DNA from: Methylobacterium frigidaeris
GTDB taxonomy: Bacteria; Pseudomonadota; Alphaproteobacteria; Rhizobiales; Beijerinckiaceae
Direction: 5' to 3'
DNA: 46,631 bases
Assembly: GCF_022179185.1 (NCBI RefSeq)
Contig: NZ_BPQJ01000037.1
Coordinates: 15,466-62,096, forward strand
The notes beneath the pieces were generated by a model that saw only the letters and a list, made by a program, of their open reading frames with translations, had not been told where the DNA came from and did no database searches. The position numbers and the translations under genes were made by a program. Shown here one piece after another: positions 7,773 through 17,685 of this stretch (position 1 is the stretch's first letter; every line of letters begins with the position of its first letter).

Positions 7773-9377
7773 ATGTCCCTCACGCGCCGCCACGCGACCC
7801 GCCTGCTCCTGAGCGCCGCAGCGGGCGCCGCCCTGCCCGCGTTCCCGTCCTCCGCCGCCCCGGCCGAGACGCCGGTGCGCGGCGGCACGCTCAACTGGGT
7901 GTTCTTCCCCGAGCCGCAGGCGATCATCGCCATCAACACCACCTCGGGCACCGGCCAGACCATCGGCAGCAAGATCAACGAGGGCCTGCTGCGCTACGCC
8001 ACCGACATGACCCCGCTGCCCAACCTGGCGACGGAGTGGGCGATCAGCCCGGACGGCCTGCGCTATCGCTTCAACTTGCGCCGCGGCGTGACCTGGCACG
8101 ACGGCAAGCCGTTCACTGCCGCCGACGTGGCGTTCTCGCTCCTGCGCCTGCGCGAGGCCCATCCGCGCGGGCGCATCACCTTCGCCAACGTGGCCGAGGT
8201 GCGGACGCCCGACGCCCACAGCGTCGAGATCGCGCTGTCGCGCCCGGCCCCGTTCCTGATCAGCGCCTTCGCGGGAGCGGAATCGCCCATCGTTCCGCGC
8301 CACGTCTACGAGGCGATCCGGCCGGAGGCGAGTGCGAGCCTTGCCCAGACCATCGGCACCGGGCCGTTCATGCTCAAGGAATGGGTGCCGGGCAGCCATC
8401 TCCTGTTCGAGCGCAACCCGAACTACTGGGACGAGGGCAAGCCCTATCTCGACCGGATCGTGCTGCGGATCATCACCGATCCGGGCGCCCGGGCGGCGGC
8501 GTTCGAGGCGGGCGAGGTCGATCTCGGCGGCAATCCCGTCCCGCTCGCGGACCTGGCGCGCCTGCGGGCCCTGCCGAAGCTCGTCGTCGACACCACGACC
8601 TACGCCTATTCAGGGCCGCAGACCCAGCTCTTCTTCAACCTCGACACCGGCGTGCTGCAAGATCTGCGGGTGCGCCGGGCGGTGGCGCACGCCATCGACC
8701 TCAAGGCCCTGCTGGCGACGGTGTATTTCGGGCACGGCACCGTCTCGCCGACCCCGGTCAGCGTCGTGCACCCGCAGTTCCACGATGCGAGCCTCGGGCC
8801 AGTGCCGTTCGACGTGAAGCGGGCCGAGGCCCTGCTGGACGAGGCCGGCCACCGCCGCGGCGCCGGCGGCATCCGCTTCCCGCTCCGGCTCACCCTCAAC
8901 CCGTTCCTCGAAATGCGCTACGGCGACTTCATCCGCCAGGCGCTGACCCGGATCGGCATCGCGGTCGACTTCCAGCGTCTCGACCTCGCAACCTATCTCA
9001 CCCGGGTCTACCGCGACCGCGCCTTCGACGTGACGATCGAGTCCTTGTCGAACACCTTCGACCCGACGATCGGGGTGCAGCGGGCCTACTGGTCGAAGAA
9101 CTTCAAGCTCGGCCTGCCGTTCTCGAACGCCGCGCATTACGCCGACCCGGAGGTCGACCGCCTGCTCGAGGCCGCGTCCGTGGAGCCCGACGAGGCGCGG
9201 CGCCGCGCGCTGTTCGTCGCCTTCCAGCACCGCATCCGCGCCGACCTGCCGTCGGTGGATCTGATCGCGCCCTCGGGCATCATCGTGGCGCACCGCAAGG
9301 TGAAGAACTTCGCCACCGGCGCCGAGGGGATCACCGGCAACTTCGCCGACCTCTACATCGACCCGCGGGAGGCGTGA
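7773..9377 (+). CDS. Peptide-type ABC transporter substrate-binding protein (SBP family 5)
   Basis: A 534-residue periplasmic binding protein with a twin-arginine-like signal (TRRHATRLLLSAAAGAALPAF) and the family 5 pattern: RGGTLNWVF, GLRYRFNLRRGVTWHDGKPFTAADV, GTGPFMLKEWVPGSHLLFERNPNYWD, LRVRRAVAHAID and KNFKLG. It resembles the binding protein at 16077 closely, including the WHDG and NPNYWD segments. It has no transporter subunits of its own nearby on this strand, so it probably serves the minus-strand importer at 10861-14710, giving that importer a second specificity. A perfect palindromic operator sits just upstream. Ligand unknown; peptides or glutathione-like S-compounds are typical of the family. 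Confidence 0.88.
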   Translation: MSLTRRHATRLLLSAAAGAALPAFPSSAAPAETPVRGGTLNWVFFPEPQAIIAINTTSGTGQTIGSKINEGLLRYATDMTPLPNLATEWAISPDGLRYRFNLRRGVTWHDGKPFTAADVAFSLLRLREAHPRGRITFANVAEVRTPDAHSVEIALSRPAPFLISAFAGAESPIVPRHVYEAIRPEASASLAQTIGTGPFMLKEWVPGSHLLFERNPNYWDEGKPYLDRIVLRIITDPGARAAAFEAGEVDLGGNPVPLADLARLRALPKLVVDTTTYAYSGPQTQLFFNLDTGVLQDLRVRRAVAHAIDLKALLATVYFGHGTVSPTPVSVVHPQFHDASLGPVPFDVKRAEALLDEAGHRRGAGGIRFPLRLTLNPFLEMRYGDFIRQALTRIGIAVDFQRLDLATYLTRVYRDRAFDVTIESLSNTFDPTIGVQRAYWSKNFKLGLPFSNAAHYADPEVDRLLEAASVEPDEARRRALFVAFQHRIRADLPSVDLIAPSGIIVAHRKVKNFATGAEGITGNFADLYIDPREA

Positions 9378-9458
9378 GGAGCGCCGGTAGGTCCTCCTCC
9401 CCTCTCTTGCGGCACAAAATAGGTGAGCCGGGCGTGCGATGGCGTCCCGGCCCCGCTC

Positions 9459-10253
9459 CTACCACGCCGGCTCGAGGAACCCGCCGTAACGATCGAGCAG
9501 GAACTGCTTCACCTCCGGCGAGCGATAGCTGGCGATGAAGGCCGTCAGCCGCTTGTCGTCCCGGTTGTTCGGCCGTGCCACGAAGCTCAGCGTGTAGTGC
9601 CGGTCGCCGGCCCCGTCGGTGATGAGGGCGGTCTTCGGGTCGCCGCCGGCGGCGATCAGGTAGGTGAAGCTGATCTGGGCCAGGGCCACGTCGTCGAGGA
9701 CGCGGGGAAGTTGCGCGGCGTCGAGTTCGAGGATGCGCAGCCCCTTCGGGTTCTGGACGACGTCGGCCACCGTGACCTCGTCGCCGAGGCCCGCCTTGAG
9801 GGTGAGCAAGCCGGCCTTCTCCAGCAGGTGCAGGCCGCGGGCGGCGTTGACCGGGTCGTTGGCGATCGCGACCGACGCGCCCCGCGGCACGTCCTCCAGG
9901 CGCTTGAGCGACTTCGAGAACAGGCCGACCGGCAGGATGATGGCGGGGGCCACCGGCACCAGGGCGTAGCCCCGCGCCTTGATGGCGCTGTTGAGGAAGG
10001 GCACGTGCTGGAAGAGGTTGGCGTCGAGGCTGCCGGTCGCCACCGCCTCGTTCGGCGTGACCCAGTCGGTGAACTCGACGATCTCGACGTCCTGGCCCTG
10101 CGCCTTGGCGAGCTTCGCGGCGACGCCGAGGGTCTGGCCGACCGGGCCTGCGGTGGTGCCGATGCGCAAGGGGGAAGCGGCGCGGGCGCTGCCGATGACG
10201 GAGGCCGCGAGGGCGGTGCCGAGGACGGCCCGGCGGGTGAGGAGGGGCGTCAT
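9459..10253 (-). CDS. MetQ/NlpA-family substrate-binding protein
   Basis: 264 residues with a twin-arginine signal (TRRAVLGTALAASVIGSARA) and the NlpA/MetQ fold: GTTAGPVGQTL, VEIVEFTDWVTPNEAVATGSLDANLFQHVPFLN, ANDPVNAARGLHLLEKAGLL, LRILELDAAQLPR and a C-terminal PNNRDDKRL segment. Family members bind methionine and related compounds in the periplasm. No cysteine lipobox is evident, so it is probably soluble. It starts within the stop codon of the FMN reductase gene (TGATG), so it is the last gene of the importer operon. No MetN/MetI partners are in the window; it may use the neighbouring importer or a distant one. Confidence 0.85.
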   Translation of the reverse strand: MTPLLTRRAVLGTALAASVIGSARAASPLRIGTTAGPVGQTLGVAAKLAKAQGQDVEIVEFTDWVTPNEAVATGSLDANLFQHVPFLNSAIKARGYALVPVAPAIILPVGLFSKSLKRLEDVPRGASVAIANDPVNAARGLHLLEKAGLLTLKAGLGDEVTVADVVQNPKGLRILELDAAQLPRVLDDVALAQISFTYLIAAGGDPKTALITDGAGDRHYTLSFVARPNNRDDKRLTAFIASYRSPEVKQFLLDRYGGFLEPAW

Positions 10254-10834
10254 CAGGCGGCGGCCGCGACCGTGGCGCGGGGCGTGCGATGCGCCAGGGC
10301 CTCGACGAGCTGGCCGGCGGCCAAGGCGATCCGGGCCTGCAAGGCAGCGTCGGCGGGGCGGCCGTCGCTGAACTCGGCATCGCTCGCGTAGACCGAGGTC
10401 GCGACCGTGTGGGCGGCGAAGAACCCGAAGAGCGGCCGCAACTGGTGCTCGACGACGAGGGCGTGGCGGTGCCCCCCGCCTGTCGCCGCGACGATCACCG
10501 GCCGGTCGGCCAGCGCCGCCGGATCGATGAGGTCGAAGACGTGCTTGAACAGGCCCGCATAGGAGCCCTTGTAGACCGGGCTCGCCACGATCAGGGCGTC
10601 GGCCTCGGCGATCGCCCGGATCAGGGCGGCGCCGCGGGCGGTCAGGTCGTTCGGGGTGTAGGCGGCGCCGAGCTCCGGCCCGCCGTCGAGGAGGTCGAGG
10701 AGCTGGACGTCGACGGGACGGCGCGCGGCCACCGCCTCGGCGATGGCGCCGACGAGGGCCCGCGATTTCGACGGCCGGTGGGTGTTGCCGCTGAAGCCGA
10801 CGATGCGGAAGCGGGTGGTCTGGCGCAGGCTCAT
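10253..10834 (-). CDS. msuE: NAD(P)H-dependent FMN reductase, MsuE/SsuE type
   Basis: 193 residues of the flavodoxin-like NADPH-dependent FMN reductase family, which supplies FMNH2 to two-component monooxygenases. The phosphate-binding loop GFSGNTHRPSKSRALV is at about residues 13-28, followed by ADALIVASPVYKGSYAGLFKHVFDLID and the flavin-contact segment VIVAATGGGHRHALVVEHQLRPLFGFFAA. I chose ATG 10834; the longer open frame upstream lies inside the ATPase gene region. It is the only flavin reductase in the window, against seven LLM monooxygenases and one DszC-like enzyme. It is coupled by 1 nt to the MetQ-like gene downstream. Confidence 0.9.
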   Translation of the reverse strand: MSLRQTTRFRIVGFSGNTHRPSKSRALVGAIAEAVAARRPVDVQLLDLLDGGPELGAAYTPNDLTARGAALIRAIAEADALIVASPVYKGSYAGLFKHVFDLIDPAALADRPVIVAATGGGHRHALVVEHQLRPLFGFFAAHTVATSVYASDAEFSDGRPADAALQARIALAAGQLVEALAHRTPRATVAAAA

Positions 10835-10860
10835 GGGGCTCGTCCTCGTGCGGTAAGGGG

Positions 10861-11761
10861 TCAGTCGGCGTGGTGGCAGGCGACGGCGTGGCCGTCCGCG
10901 ACCGGGCGCAGGGCCGGGTCGTCGCGGCGGCAGAGGTCGGTCGCCAGCGGGCAGCGGGGATGGAAGCGGCACCCGGCCGGCACGTCGGTCGGGCTCGGCA
11001 GGTCGCCGCCGAGGGGCGGCGCCTGGCGTTTTCGCGAGGGGTCCGGCACCGCCGCGATGAGGGCGCGGGTGTAGGGGTGGCGCGGGGCGGCCCACAGGGC
11101 CTCGGTCGGCGCGCTCTCGACGATGCGGCCGAGATACATCACCAGCACCCGGTCGGCGACGTGGTTCACGACCGACAGGTCGTGCGAGACGAACAGGTAG
11201 GCGAGGCCGAGTTCGCGCCGCATCGCGGCGAGCAGGTTGAGGATCTGTGCCTGGACCGAGAGGTCGAGGGCCGAGACCGGCTCGTCGCACACCACGAGCT
11301 GCGGCTCGACCACCAGGGCGCGGGCGATGCCGATGCGCTGGCGCTGGCCGCCGGAGAACTCGTGGGGGAAGCGCGTGACCGCGCTTCCGGGCAGGCCGAC
11401 CTGGTCGAGGGCCCGGGCGACCCGGGCACGGCGCTCGCCCCGGCTCCGTAAGCCGTGCACCTTGAGCGGCGTCTCGAGGATGCTGCCCACGGTGTGGCGC
11501 GGGTTGAGCGAGGCGAAGGGATCCTGGAACACCATCTGGGCCCGGCGGCGATAGGCCTGCAGGTCGGCGCCCCGCAGCCGGCGCACCGGCACGCCGTCGA
11601 ACACGATCTCCCCGCCCTGGGGCTCGACGAGGCGCAGCAGGCTCTTCGCCAGGCTCGACTTGCCGCAGCCGGACTCGCCGACGAGGCCGACGGTCTCACC
11701 GCGCGCGACCGTCAGGCTGACGCCGTCGACCGCCCGCACCCCGTCATAGGATGTCGCGAGG

Positions 11762-11784
<23 letters not shown>
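10861..11784 (-). CDS. Peptide-type ABC transporter ATPase (OppF/DppF type)
   Basis: 307 residues. Walker A GESGCGKSSLAKSLL, Q-loop VFQDPFASLNPR, signature FSGGQRQRIGIARAL, Walker B VVCDEPVSALD, switch histidine SHDLSVV, and the peptide-importer C-terminal domain with HPRCP and a late cysteine, the region that in OppD/F carries an Fe-S site. Its first 23 bases overlap the end of the OppD-type gene, so the two are coupled. It follows B, C and D in the order usual for dipeptide/oligopeptide importers. The chosen start at 11784 gives the family length. Confidence 0.92.
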
Positions 11785-12805
<1,021 letters not shown>

Positions 12806-12806
12806 C

Positions 12807-13724
12807 TCACGCCTCCCCGGCGAGACGAGGGTTGAGGGCGTCGTTGAGCCCGTCGCCGACGAGGTTGAGGGCGAGCACGCTGAGCACGATCGCGACCCCG
12901 GGGATCGCCGTCAGGTACCAAGCGCTGCGCAGGACCTCCCGGCCCGATCCGATCATGCTGCCCCAACTCACGACGTTCGGGTCGCCGAGGCCCATGAAGG
13001 ACAGGGCCGATTCCATCAGGATGCCGGAGGCGACCATCACCGAGGCGGTGACGACGATCGGCGGCAGCGCGTTGGGCAGGATCTCGGCGAACACGATCCG
13101 CAGAGGCCCGTAGCCGAGCCCGCGGGCGGCGGTGACGAAGTCCTTCTCGCGCAAGGAGCGGAACTCGGCCCGGGTGAGGCGGGCGACCGTCGGCCACGAG
13201 GTCGCCCCGATGGCGAGCGTGATCGCCGGGATCGACGGCTGCGCGATCGCCACCAGCACCACCAGCAGGATGAAGGCGGGAATCGTCTGGAACAGGGCGA
13301 TCAGCCGGCCGAGCGCCCGGTCGATCCGCCCGCCGGCGTAGCCGGCGGTGGCGCCGACCAGGACACCGAGGGCGAGACCTGTGGCGGCCGCCGCGAATCC
13401 GACGAGGAGAGAGACCCGGGCGCCGTGCGCGACGCCGGCGGCGACGTCGCGGCCGAGGGAGTCGGTGCCGAGGGGATAGGTTGGGTCCTGGCCCGGCCAC
13501 AGGAAAGGCTGCGCCACCATGCCGAGCGGATCGTCGGGATAGACGAAGGGCGCGGCCAGAGCCGCCGCCGCGACCACGCCGAGGATCGCGAGGCCGGACA
13601 GGGCCGTCGGGTTGCGCAGGAAGGCCCGCAGGGCGCGGCGCGGCGCGGGGGCCGGCAGCGCGGCCACTCGGTCCGCGGCCGGAGGGCCTTCCGCGAGTCG
13701 CAGGGTCATCGGCGACGAGGTCAT
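12807..13724 (-). CDS. Peptide-type ABC transporter permease (OppC/DppC type)
   Basis: 305 residues, about six membrane helices. The N-terminal OppC domain ends in FLRNPTALSGLAILGVVAAAALAAPFVYPDDP. The core has GTDSLGRDV and the EAA-like loop TRAEFRSLREKDFVTAARGLGYGPLRIVFAEILPN. It ends with the GDGLNDALNPRL pattern typical of this subunit. The start overlaps the end of the OppB-type gene by 4 nt. Confidence 0.93.
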   Translation of the reverse strand: MTSSPMTLRLAEGPPAADRVAALPAPAPRRALRAFLRNPTALSGLAILGVVAAAALAAPFVYPDDPLGMVAQPFLWPGQDPTYPLGTDSLGRDVAAGVAHGARVSLLVGFAAAATGLALGVLVGATAGYAGGRIDRALGRLIALFQTIPAFILLVVLVAIAQPSIPAITLAIGATSWPTVARLTRAEFRSLREKDFVTAARGLGYGPLRIVFAEILPNALPPIVVTASVMVASGILMESALSFMGLGDPNVVSWGSMIGSGREVLRSAWYLTAIPGVAIVLSVLALNLVGDGLNDALNPRLAGEA

Positions 13725-14710
13725 GAGCGTACCGCGATGCGAGGGTCGAGGATCGCCTGGATAAGATCGACCGCCACGTTGGCGACGAGGACCAGGAGGG
13801 AGGAGAGCAGGAGCACGCCGAGGAGCACGCTGAAGTCGCGCGCCATCACCGCCTCGAAGGCGAGGCGCCCGAGGCCGGGCCAGGAATAGACCGTCTCGAC
13901 CACGACGGCCCCGCCCAGAAGCCCGCCGACATGCATGCCGGCGACGGTGGTGACCGGCAGGAGCGCGTTGCGCAGGACGTGGCGCAGGGTCACCGCCAGC
14001 GGCGACAGGCCCTTCGCGGCGGCCGTGCGCACGAAGTCCTGGGCGCGCACCTCCAGCATCGCGGCGCGCACCAGGCGGGCGTAGATCGCCACGTAGAACA
14101 GGGCGAGCGACAGGCCGGGCAGCACCATGTAGCGCAGCTGGTCGGCGAGGGCCGCGACACCGGTGAGCCCCTGCCCGATGGTGCGCGCGCCGCCGCTCGG
14201 CAGCCAGCCGAGCTTCACCGAGAACAGCACGATCAGCATCAGGCCGATCCAGAAGCCCGGCACCGAGTAGAACAGCAGCACCGCGACCGACAGCGCCCGG
14301 TCGAGGACGCCTCCCGGCGCCCGGGCCATCAGCACGCCGAGGGCGAGCCCGGCCAGCAGCGCGAGGATAAGCGCCAAGCCCATCAGCATCAGCGTGCCGG
14401 GCAGGCGCTGCCCGATCAGCTCGGCCACCGGCATGTTGTAGCGCGGCGAGAAGCCGAGGCTCAGATGGGCGAGGTTGTTCAGGTAGGCCAGGAACTGGTC
14501 GAGCAGCGGCAGGTCGAGGCCGAAGCGGCTGCGCATCGCGGCGAGCGTCTCCTCGGTCGCGGCCCCGGCCTCGCCGGCCATCACCTCGGCGGCGTCGCCG
14601 GGCGCGAGGCGCAGCAGAAAGAAGTTCACCACCAGGATCAGGAGAGCCGTCGGTACTGCGTCGGCGAGCGCCCGCCCCAGCACGGGGAGCAGGCGGCGTG
14701 TTCGGTCCAT
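13721..14710 (-). CDS. Peptide-type ABC transporter permease (OppB/DppB type)
   Basis: 329 residues with six predicted helices: an N-terminal TALLILVVNFFLLRLAPGD, the DppB-type motifs GLDLPLLDQFLAYL and LSLGFS, and the EAA loop ARLVRAAMLEVRAQDFVRTAAAKGL ... HVLRNALLPV. It is the first gene of the importer-msuE-metQ-like operon. An upstream in-frame ATG at 14764 would place the start inside the AT-rich control region with no ribosome site. ATG 14710 has GGAGAG about 7 nt before it and gives a normal N-terminus, so I prefer it. Confidence 0.9.
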   Translation of the reverse strand: MDRTRRLLPVLGRALADAVPTALLILVVNFFLLRLAPGDAAEVMAGEAGAATEETLAAMRSRFGLDLPLLDQFLAYLNNLAHLSLGFSPRYNMPVAELIGQRLPGTLMLMGLALILALLAGLALGVLMARAPGGVLDRALSVAVLLFYSVPGFWIGLMLIVLFSVKLGWLPSGGARTIGQGLTGVAALADQLRYMVLPGLSLALFYVAIYARLVRAAMLEVRAQDFVRTAAAKGLSPLAVTLRHVLRNALLPVTTVAGMHVGGLLGGAVVVETVYSWPGLGRLAFEAVMARDFSVLLGVLLLSSLLVLVANVAVDLIQAILDPRIAVRS

Positions 14711-14762
14711 CGCGGGTCTCTCCGGCTCGACGCCGCCGGGCCGCGGCGGTCGGGCTAAATTC

Positions 14763-14791
14763 ATATTGTCGATCTATTTTGTCAACTATAG
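14763..14791. promoter_or_regulatory. Candidate divergent promoter and Rrf2-type site
   Basis: The 130-bp divergent gap between the importer operon and the SfnG-like gene holds TCTATTTTGTCAA (14773-14785) and ACTATAG (14785-14791), nearly identical to the words at 5855-5886. Read on the minus strand it gives ATAGTTGAC, which fits the left half of the IscR type-1 consensus, followed by AAAATAGATCGAC. This suggests both divergent promoters answer to the Rrf2 protein encoded at 6062. Confidence 0.5.
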
Positions 14792-14842
14792 GATGCCACC
14801 ATCGCGCCGGCTCGCGGCCCGGCCCCCAAGGTGAGCCTCGTC

Positions 14843-16045
14843 ATGACCCTCACGCACTCTCCCGGCGCTCTCGTCGGCCAATCCGGCTTCGCGAGCCCGG
14901 CCGACTTCCCCGAAAGTCCGCTGTCGCGGGCGCTGAAGGAGCCGCTGCTGCTCGGGCTGTTCCTGCCGATCCAGGCCGGCGGCTGGACCGCCTCGACCCT
15001 GCCGCGCACCACCGACTGGCGCTTCGACTACAACCGCGACCTCGTGCTCGAGGCCGAGCGGCTCGGCTTCGACCTCGTCTTCGCGCTGTCGCAATGGCTG
15101 CCGAAGGGCGGCTACGGCGGCGTGCTCGACGGGCAGGCCCTCGATTCCTTCACCAGCATCGCGGCCCTGTCGGCGCTCACCCGCCGCATCCTGCTGGTGG
15201 CGACCGTCCACGTGCTCTACGGGCCGTGGCACCCGCTGCACCTCGCCAAGTTCGGCGCCACCCTCGACCACATCTCCGGCGGCCGCTTCGGCTTCAACGT
15301 CGTCACCGGCCACCGGGCGGTGGAGCACGAGATGTTCGGCTGGCCGCGCATCGAGCACGACCGGCGCTATGCCCTCGCGGCCGAGTTCGTCGAGGTGGTG
15401 CAGCGCCTGTGGCAGGACGACGAGCCGTTCTCGTTCTCGGGCGAATCCTCGTGGCGCCTGGGCGAGGGCTTCGTCACGCCGAAGCCGCGCTACGGCCGCC
15501 CGATTCTCGTCAACGCCACGGGCTCGGAGGCGGGGATCGCCTTCGCGGGGCGCTACTCCGACATCGTGTTCGTCACGAGCCCGGCGGGCGCCGACATCGA
15601 CAGCGCGCTCGACGCCCTGCCCGACCACACCGCCCGGGTGAAGGCGGCGGCGCGCGCGGTCGGGCGCGAGGTCCGCACGCTCATCAACCCGCTGGTGATC
15701 TGCCGCGAGACGGAAGCCGAGGCCTGGGCCTATGCCGACGCCATCGTGGCGCATGCCGATCCGCGCAGCCCGAAGGGTTTCCGCACCCTCGATTCCGACG
15801 CCCAGGCCTGGAAGGGCCGCGAGGGCCGGCCCGACCCCTACGCGGCGATCGGTGGCAACATCCGGGTGATCGGCTCGCCCGAGCAGGTCGTGGCGCAGTT
15901 CGAGGCCTTGAAGCGGGCCGGCATCGATGGGCTGCAGCTCAGCTTCTACGACTTCAAGCCCGACCTCGCCTTCTTCGGCGAGCGGGTGCTGCCGCTGATG
16001 CGCCAGGCGGGCCTGCGCGGCACGCCCGTCTCCCTCGCGGCCTGA
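14843..16045 (+). CDS. LLM-class monooxygenase, SfnG-like (dimethyl sulfone monooxygenase group)
   Basis: About 400 residues. Unlike the NtaA-type enzymes in the window, it follows the SfnG/SsuD-like pattern: GLFLPIQAGGW, RTTDWRFDYNRDLVLEAERLGFD, LTRRILLVATVH, PWHPLHLAKFGATLDHISGGRFGFNVVTG, WPRIEHDRRY and VTPKPRYGRPILVNATGSEAG. SfnG converts dimethyl sulfone to methanesulfinate with FMNH2 and O2. ATG 14843 has AAGGTGAG 7 nt upstream; GTG 14831 is an alternative. It heads a plus-strand unit with a binding protein and a DszC-like enzyme. Sulfone or sulfonate substrates are an inference. Confidence 0.85.
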   Translation: MTLTHSPGALVGQSGFASPADFPESPLSRALKEPLLLGLFLPIQAGGWTASTLPRTTDWRFDYNRDLVLEAERLGFDLVFALSQWLPKGGYGGVLDGQALDSFTSIAALSALTRRILLVATVHVLYGPWHPLHLAKFGATLDHISGGRFGFNVVTGHRAVEHEMFGWPRIEHDRRYALAAEFVEVVQRLWQDDEPFSFSGESSWRLGEGFVTPKPRYGRPILVNATGSEAGIAFAGRYSDIVFVTSPAGADIDSALDALPDHTARVKAAARAVGREVRTLINPLVICRETEAEAWAYADAIVAHADPRSPKGFRTLDSDAQAWKGREGRPDPYAAIGGNIRVIGSPEQVVAQFEALKRAGIDGLQLSFYDFKPDLAFFGERVLPLMRQAGLRGTPVSLAA

Positions 16046-16076
16046 CCCCCCTACCCTGCCGCCGAACACGGATGCC

Positions 16077-17663
16077 ATGACCACCCTCACCCGCCGCAGC
16101 CTCACCACCGGCCTCGCCGCCGGAGCCCTCGGCCTCGCCCTGCCGGCCCGCGCCGGCACCCCGCGCCGGGGCGGCACCCTGACGATGGTGATCCAGCCCG
16201 AGCCGCCGACGCTGGTCAGCCTGACCCACACCGCCGGACCGACCACCCGGGTGAGCCCGAAGGTTACCGAGGGCCTGCTGTCGTTCGACCTCGACTTCCG
16301 GCCGCGCCCCCAGCTCGCCACCGCCTGGGAGGTGAGCGGCGACGGCCTGCGCTACCGCTTCTCCTTGCGCCGCGGCGTGACGTGGCATGACGGCCAGCCC
16401 TTCACCGCGGCCGACGTCGCCCACTCGATCCGGCTCCTCAAGGAGCACCATCCGCGCGGGCGCGGCACGCTCGCGGGCGTCGTCGACGTGCTGACGCCCG
16501 ATCCCCACACCGCCGAGATCGTGCTGTCGCGCCCGGCCCCCTACCTGCTCGCGGCGCTCACCGCCTCGGAGACGCCGATCGTGCCGAAGCACCGCTACGA
16601 CGGCGACGTGCTGGGAAGCCCGAACGGCAAGGCGCCGGTCGGAACCGGGCCGTTCGTGTTCAAGGAATGGGTGCAGGGCAGCCACATCCTGTACGAGCGC
16701 AACCCGAACTACTGGGACCCGGGCAAGCCCTATCTCGACCGGATCGTCGTGCGCTTCATCGCCGATGCCAACGCCCGGGCGGTGGCGCTGGAGACCGGCG
16801 AGGTGCTCTACGCCCCCGACACCCCGGTGCCGCTCGCGCAGCTCGACGCGCTCAAGGCCAACCCGGCGCTCAGGATCGAGACCCGCGGCTACGACTACCA
16901 GCCGATCGTCTACCGGCTCGAGTTCAACCTGGCGAACCCGTACTTCAAGCACCTCGCGGTGCGCCAGGCGGTCGCCCACGCGGTCGACCGATCGGCGATC
17001 AACCGGTTGGTCTTCTACGGCTACAGCCGCGACGCGCCCTCCGCGATCAGCCCGGCGCTCAAGGCGTTCCACGACCCGGACGCACCCAAGCACCCCTTCG
17101 ACCCCAAGCGCGCCGAGGCCCTGCTCGACGAGGCGGGCTTTCCCCGCGGCGCGGACGGCGTGCGCTTCCGGGTCCACCACGACTACATGCCCTACAGCGA
17201 GGCCTACCAGCAGCTCGGCAACTACACCCGGCAGGCGCTCGCCAAGATCGGAATCGGCGTGACCCTGCGGGCGCAGGACGTGCCGACCTGGTTCCGGCGC
17301 ACCTACACCGACCGCGCCTTCGACGTCATGAGCAACGGCATGAGCCACTCCTTCGACCCGACGGTCGGGGTGCAGCGGCTGTACTGGTCGAAGAACTTCC
17401 GGCCCGGCGTGCCGTTCACCAACGGCTCCGGCTACAGCAACCCGGAGGTCGACCGGCTGCTCGAGGCCGCCGCGGTCGAGACCGACCAGGCCCGGCGGCG
17501 CGAGCACTTCTTCGCCGTCCAGGGACATGTCGGCCGCGACCTGCCCGACGTGAACCTCGTCACCGGCGCCAACCTGACGATCCTCAATCGCCGCGTCGCC
17601 AACCACCCGACCACGATCGACGGCCCCTCCGACACCTTCGCCGACGTCTGGCTCGAGGCGTGA
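16077..17663 (+). CDS. Peptide-type ABC transporter substrate-binding protein (SBP family 5)
   Basis: 528 residues with a twin-arginine signal (TRRSLTTGLAAGALGLALPARA). Family motifs match the 7773 protein: RRGGTLTMV, GLRYRFSLRRGVTWHDGQPFTAADV, GTGPFVFKEWVQGSHILYERNPNYWDPGKPYLDRIV, LAVRQAVAHAVD and QRLYWSKNFRPG. It probably delivers substrate to the divergently encoded OppBCDF-type importer. It is 31 bp after the SfnG-like gene and 22 bp before the DszC-like gene. The two binding proteins look like duplicates that have diverged in the lobe regions. Confidence 0.9.
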   Translation: MTTLTRRSLTTGLAAGALGLALPARAGTPRRGGTLTMVIQPEPPTLVSLTHTAGPTTRVSPKVTEGLLSFDLDFRPRPQLATAWEVSGDGLRYRFSLRRGVTWHDGQPFTAADVAHSIRLLKEHHPRGRGTLAGVVDVLTPDPHTAEIVLSRPAPYLLAALTASETPIVPKHRYDGDVLGSPNGKAPVGTGPFVFKEWVQGSHILYERNPNYWDPGKPYLDRIVVRFIADANARAVALETGEVLYAPDTPVPLAQLDALKANPALRIETRGYDYQPIVYRLEFNLANPYFKHLAVRQAVAHAVDRSAINRLVFYGYSRDAPSAISPALKAFHDPDAPKHPFDPKRAEALLDEAGFPRGADGVRFRVHHDYMPYSEAYQQLGNYTRQALAKIGIGVTLRAQDVPTWFRRTYTDRAFDVMSNGMSHSFDPTVGVQRLYWSKNFRPGVPFTNGSGYSNPEVDRLLEAAAVETDQARRREHFFAVQGHVGRDLPDVNLVTGANLTILNRRVANHPTTIDGPSDTFADVWLEA

Positions 17664-17685
17664 GCCCCCCGACAGGAGATTCCGC

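Noticed and set aside
14711..14764. Longer start for the OppB-type permease
   Set aside because: It would begin inside the AT-rich control region with no ribosome-binding site; the start at 14710 has GGAGAG upstream and a family-typical N-terminus.
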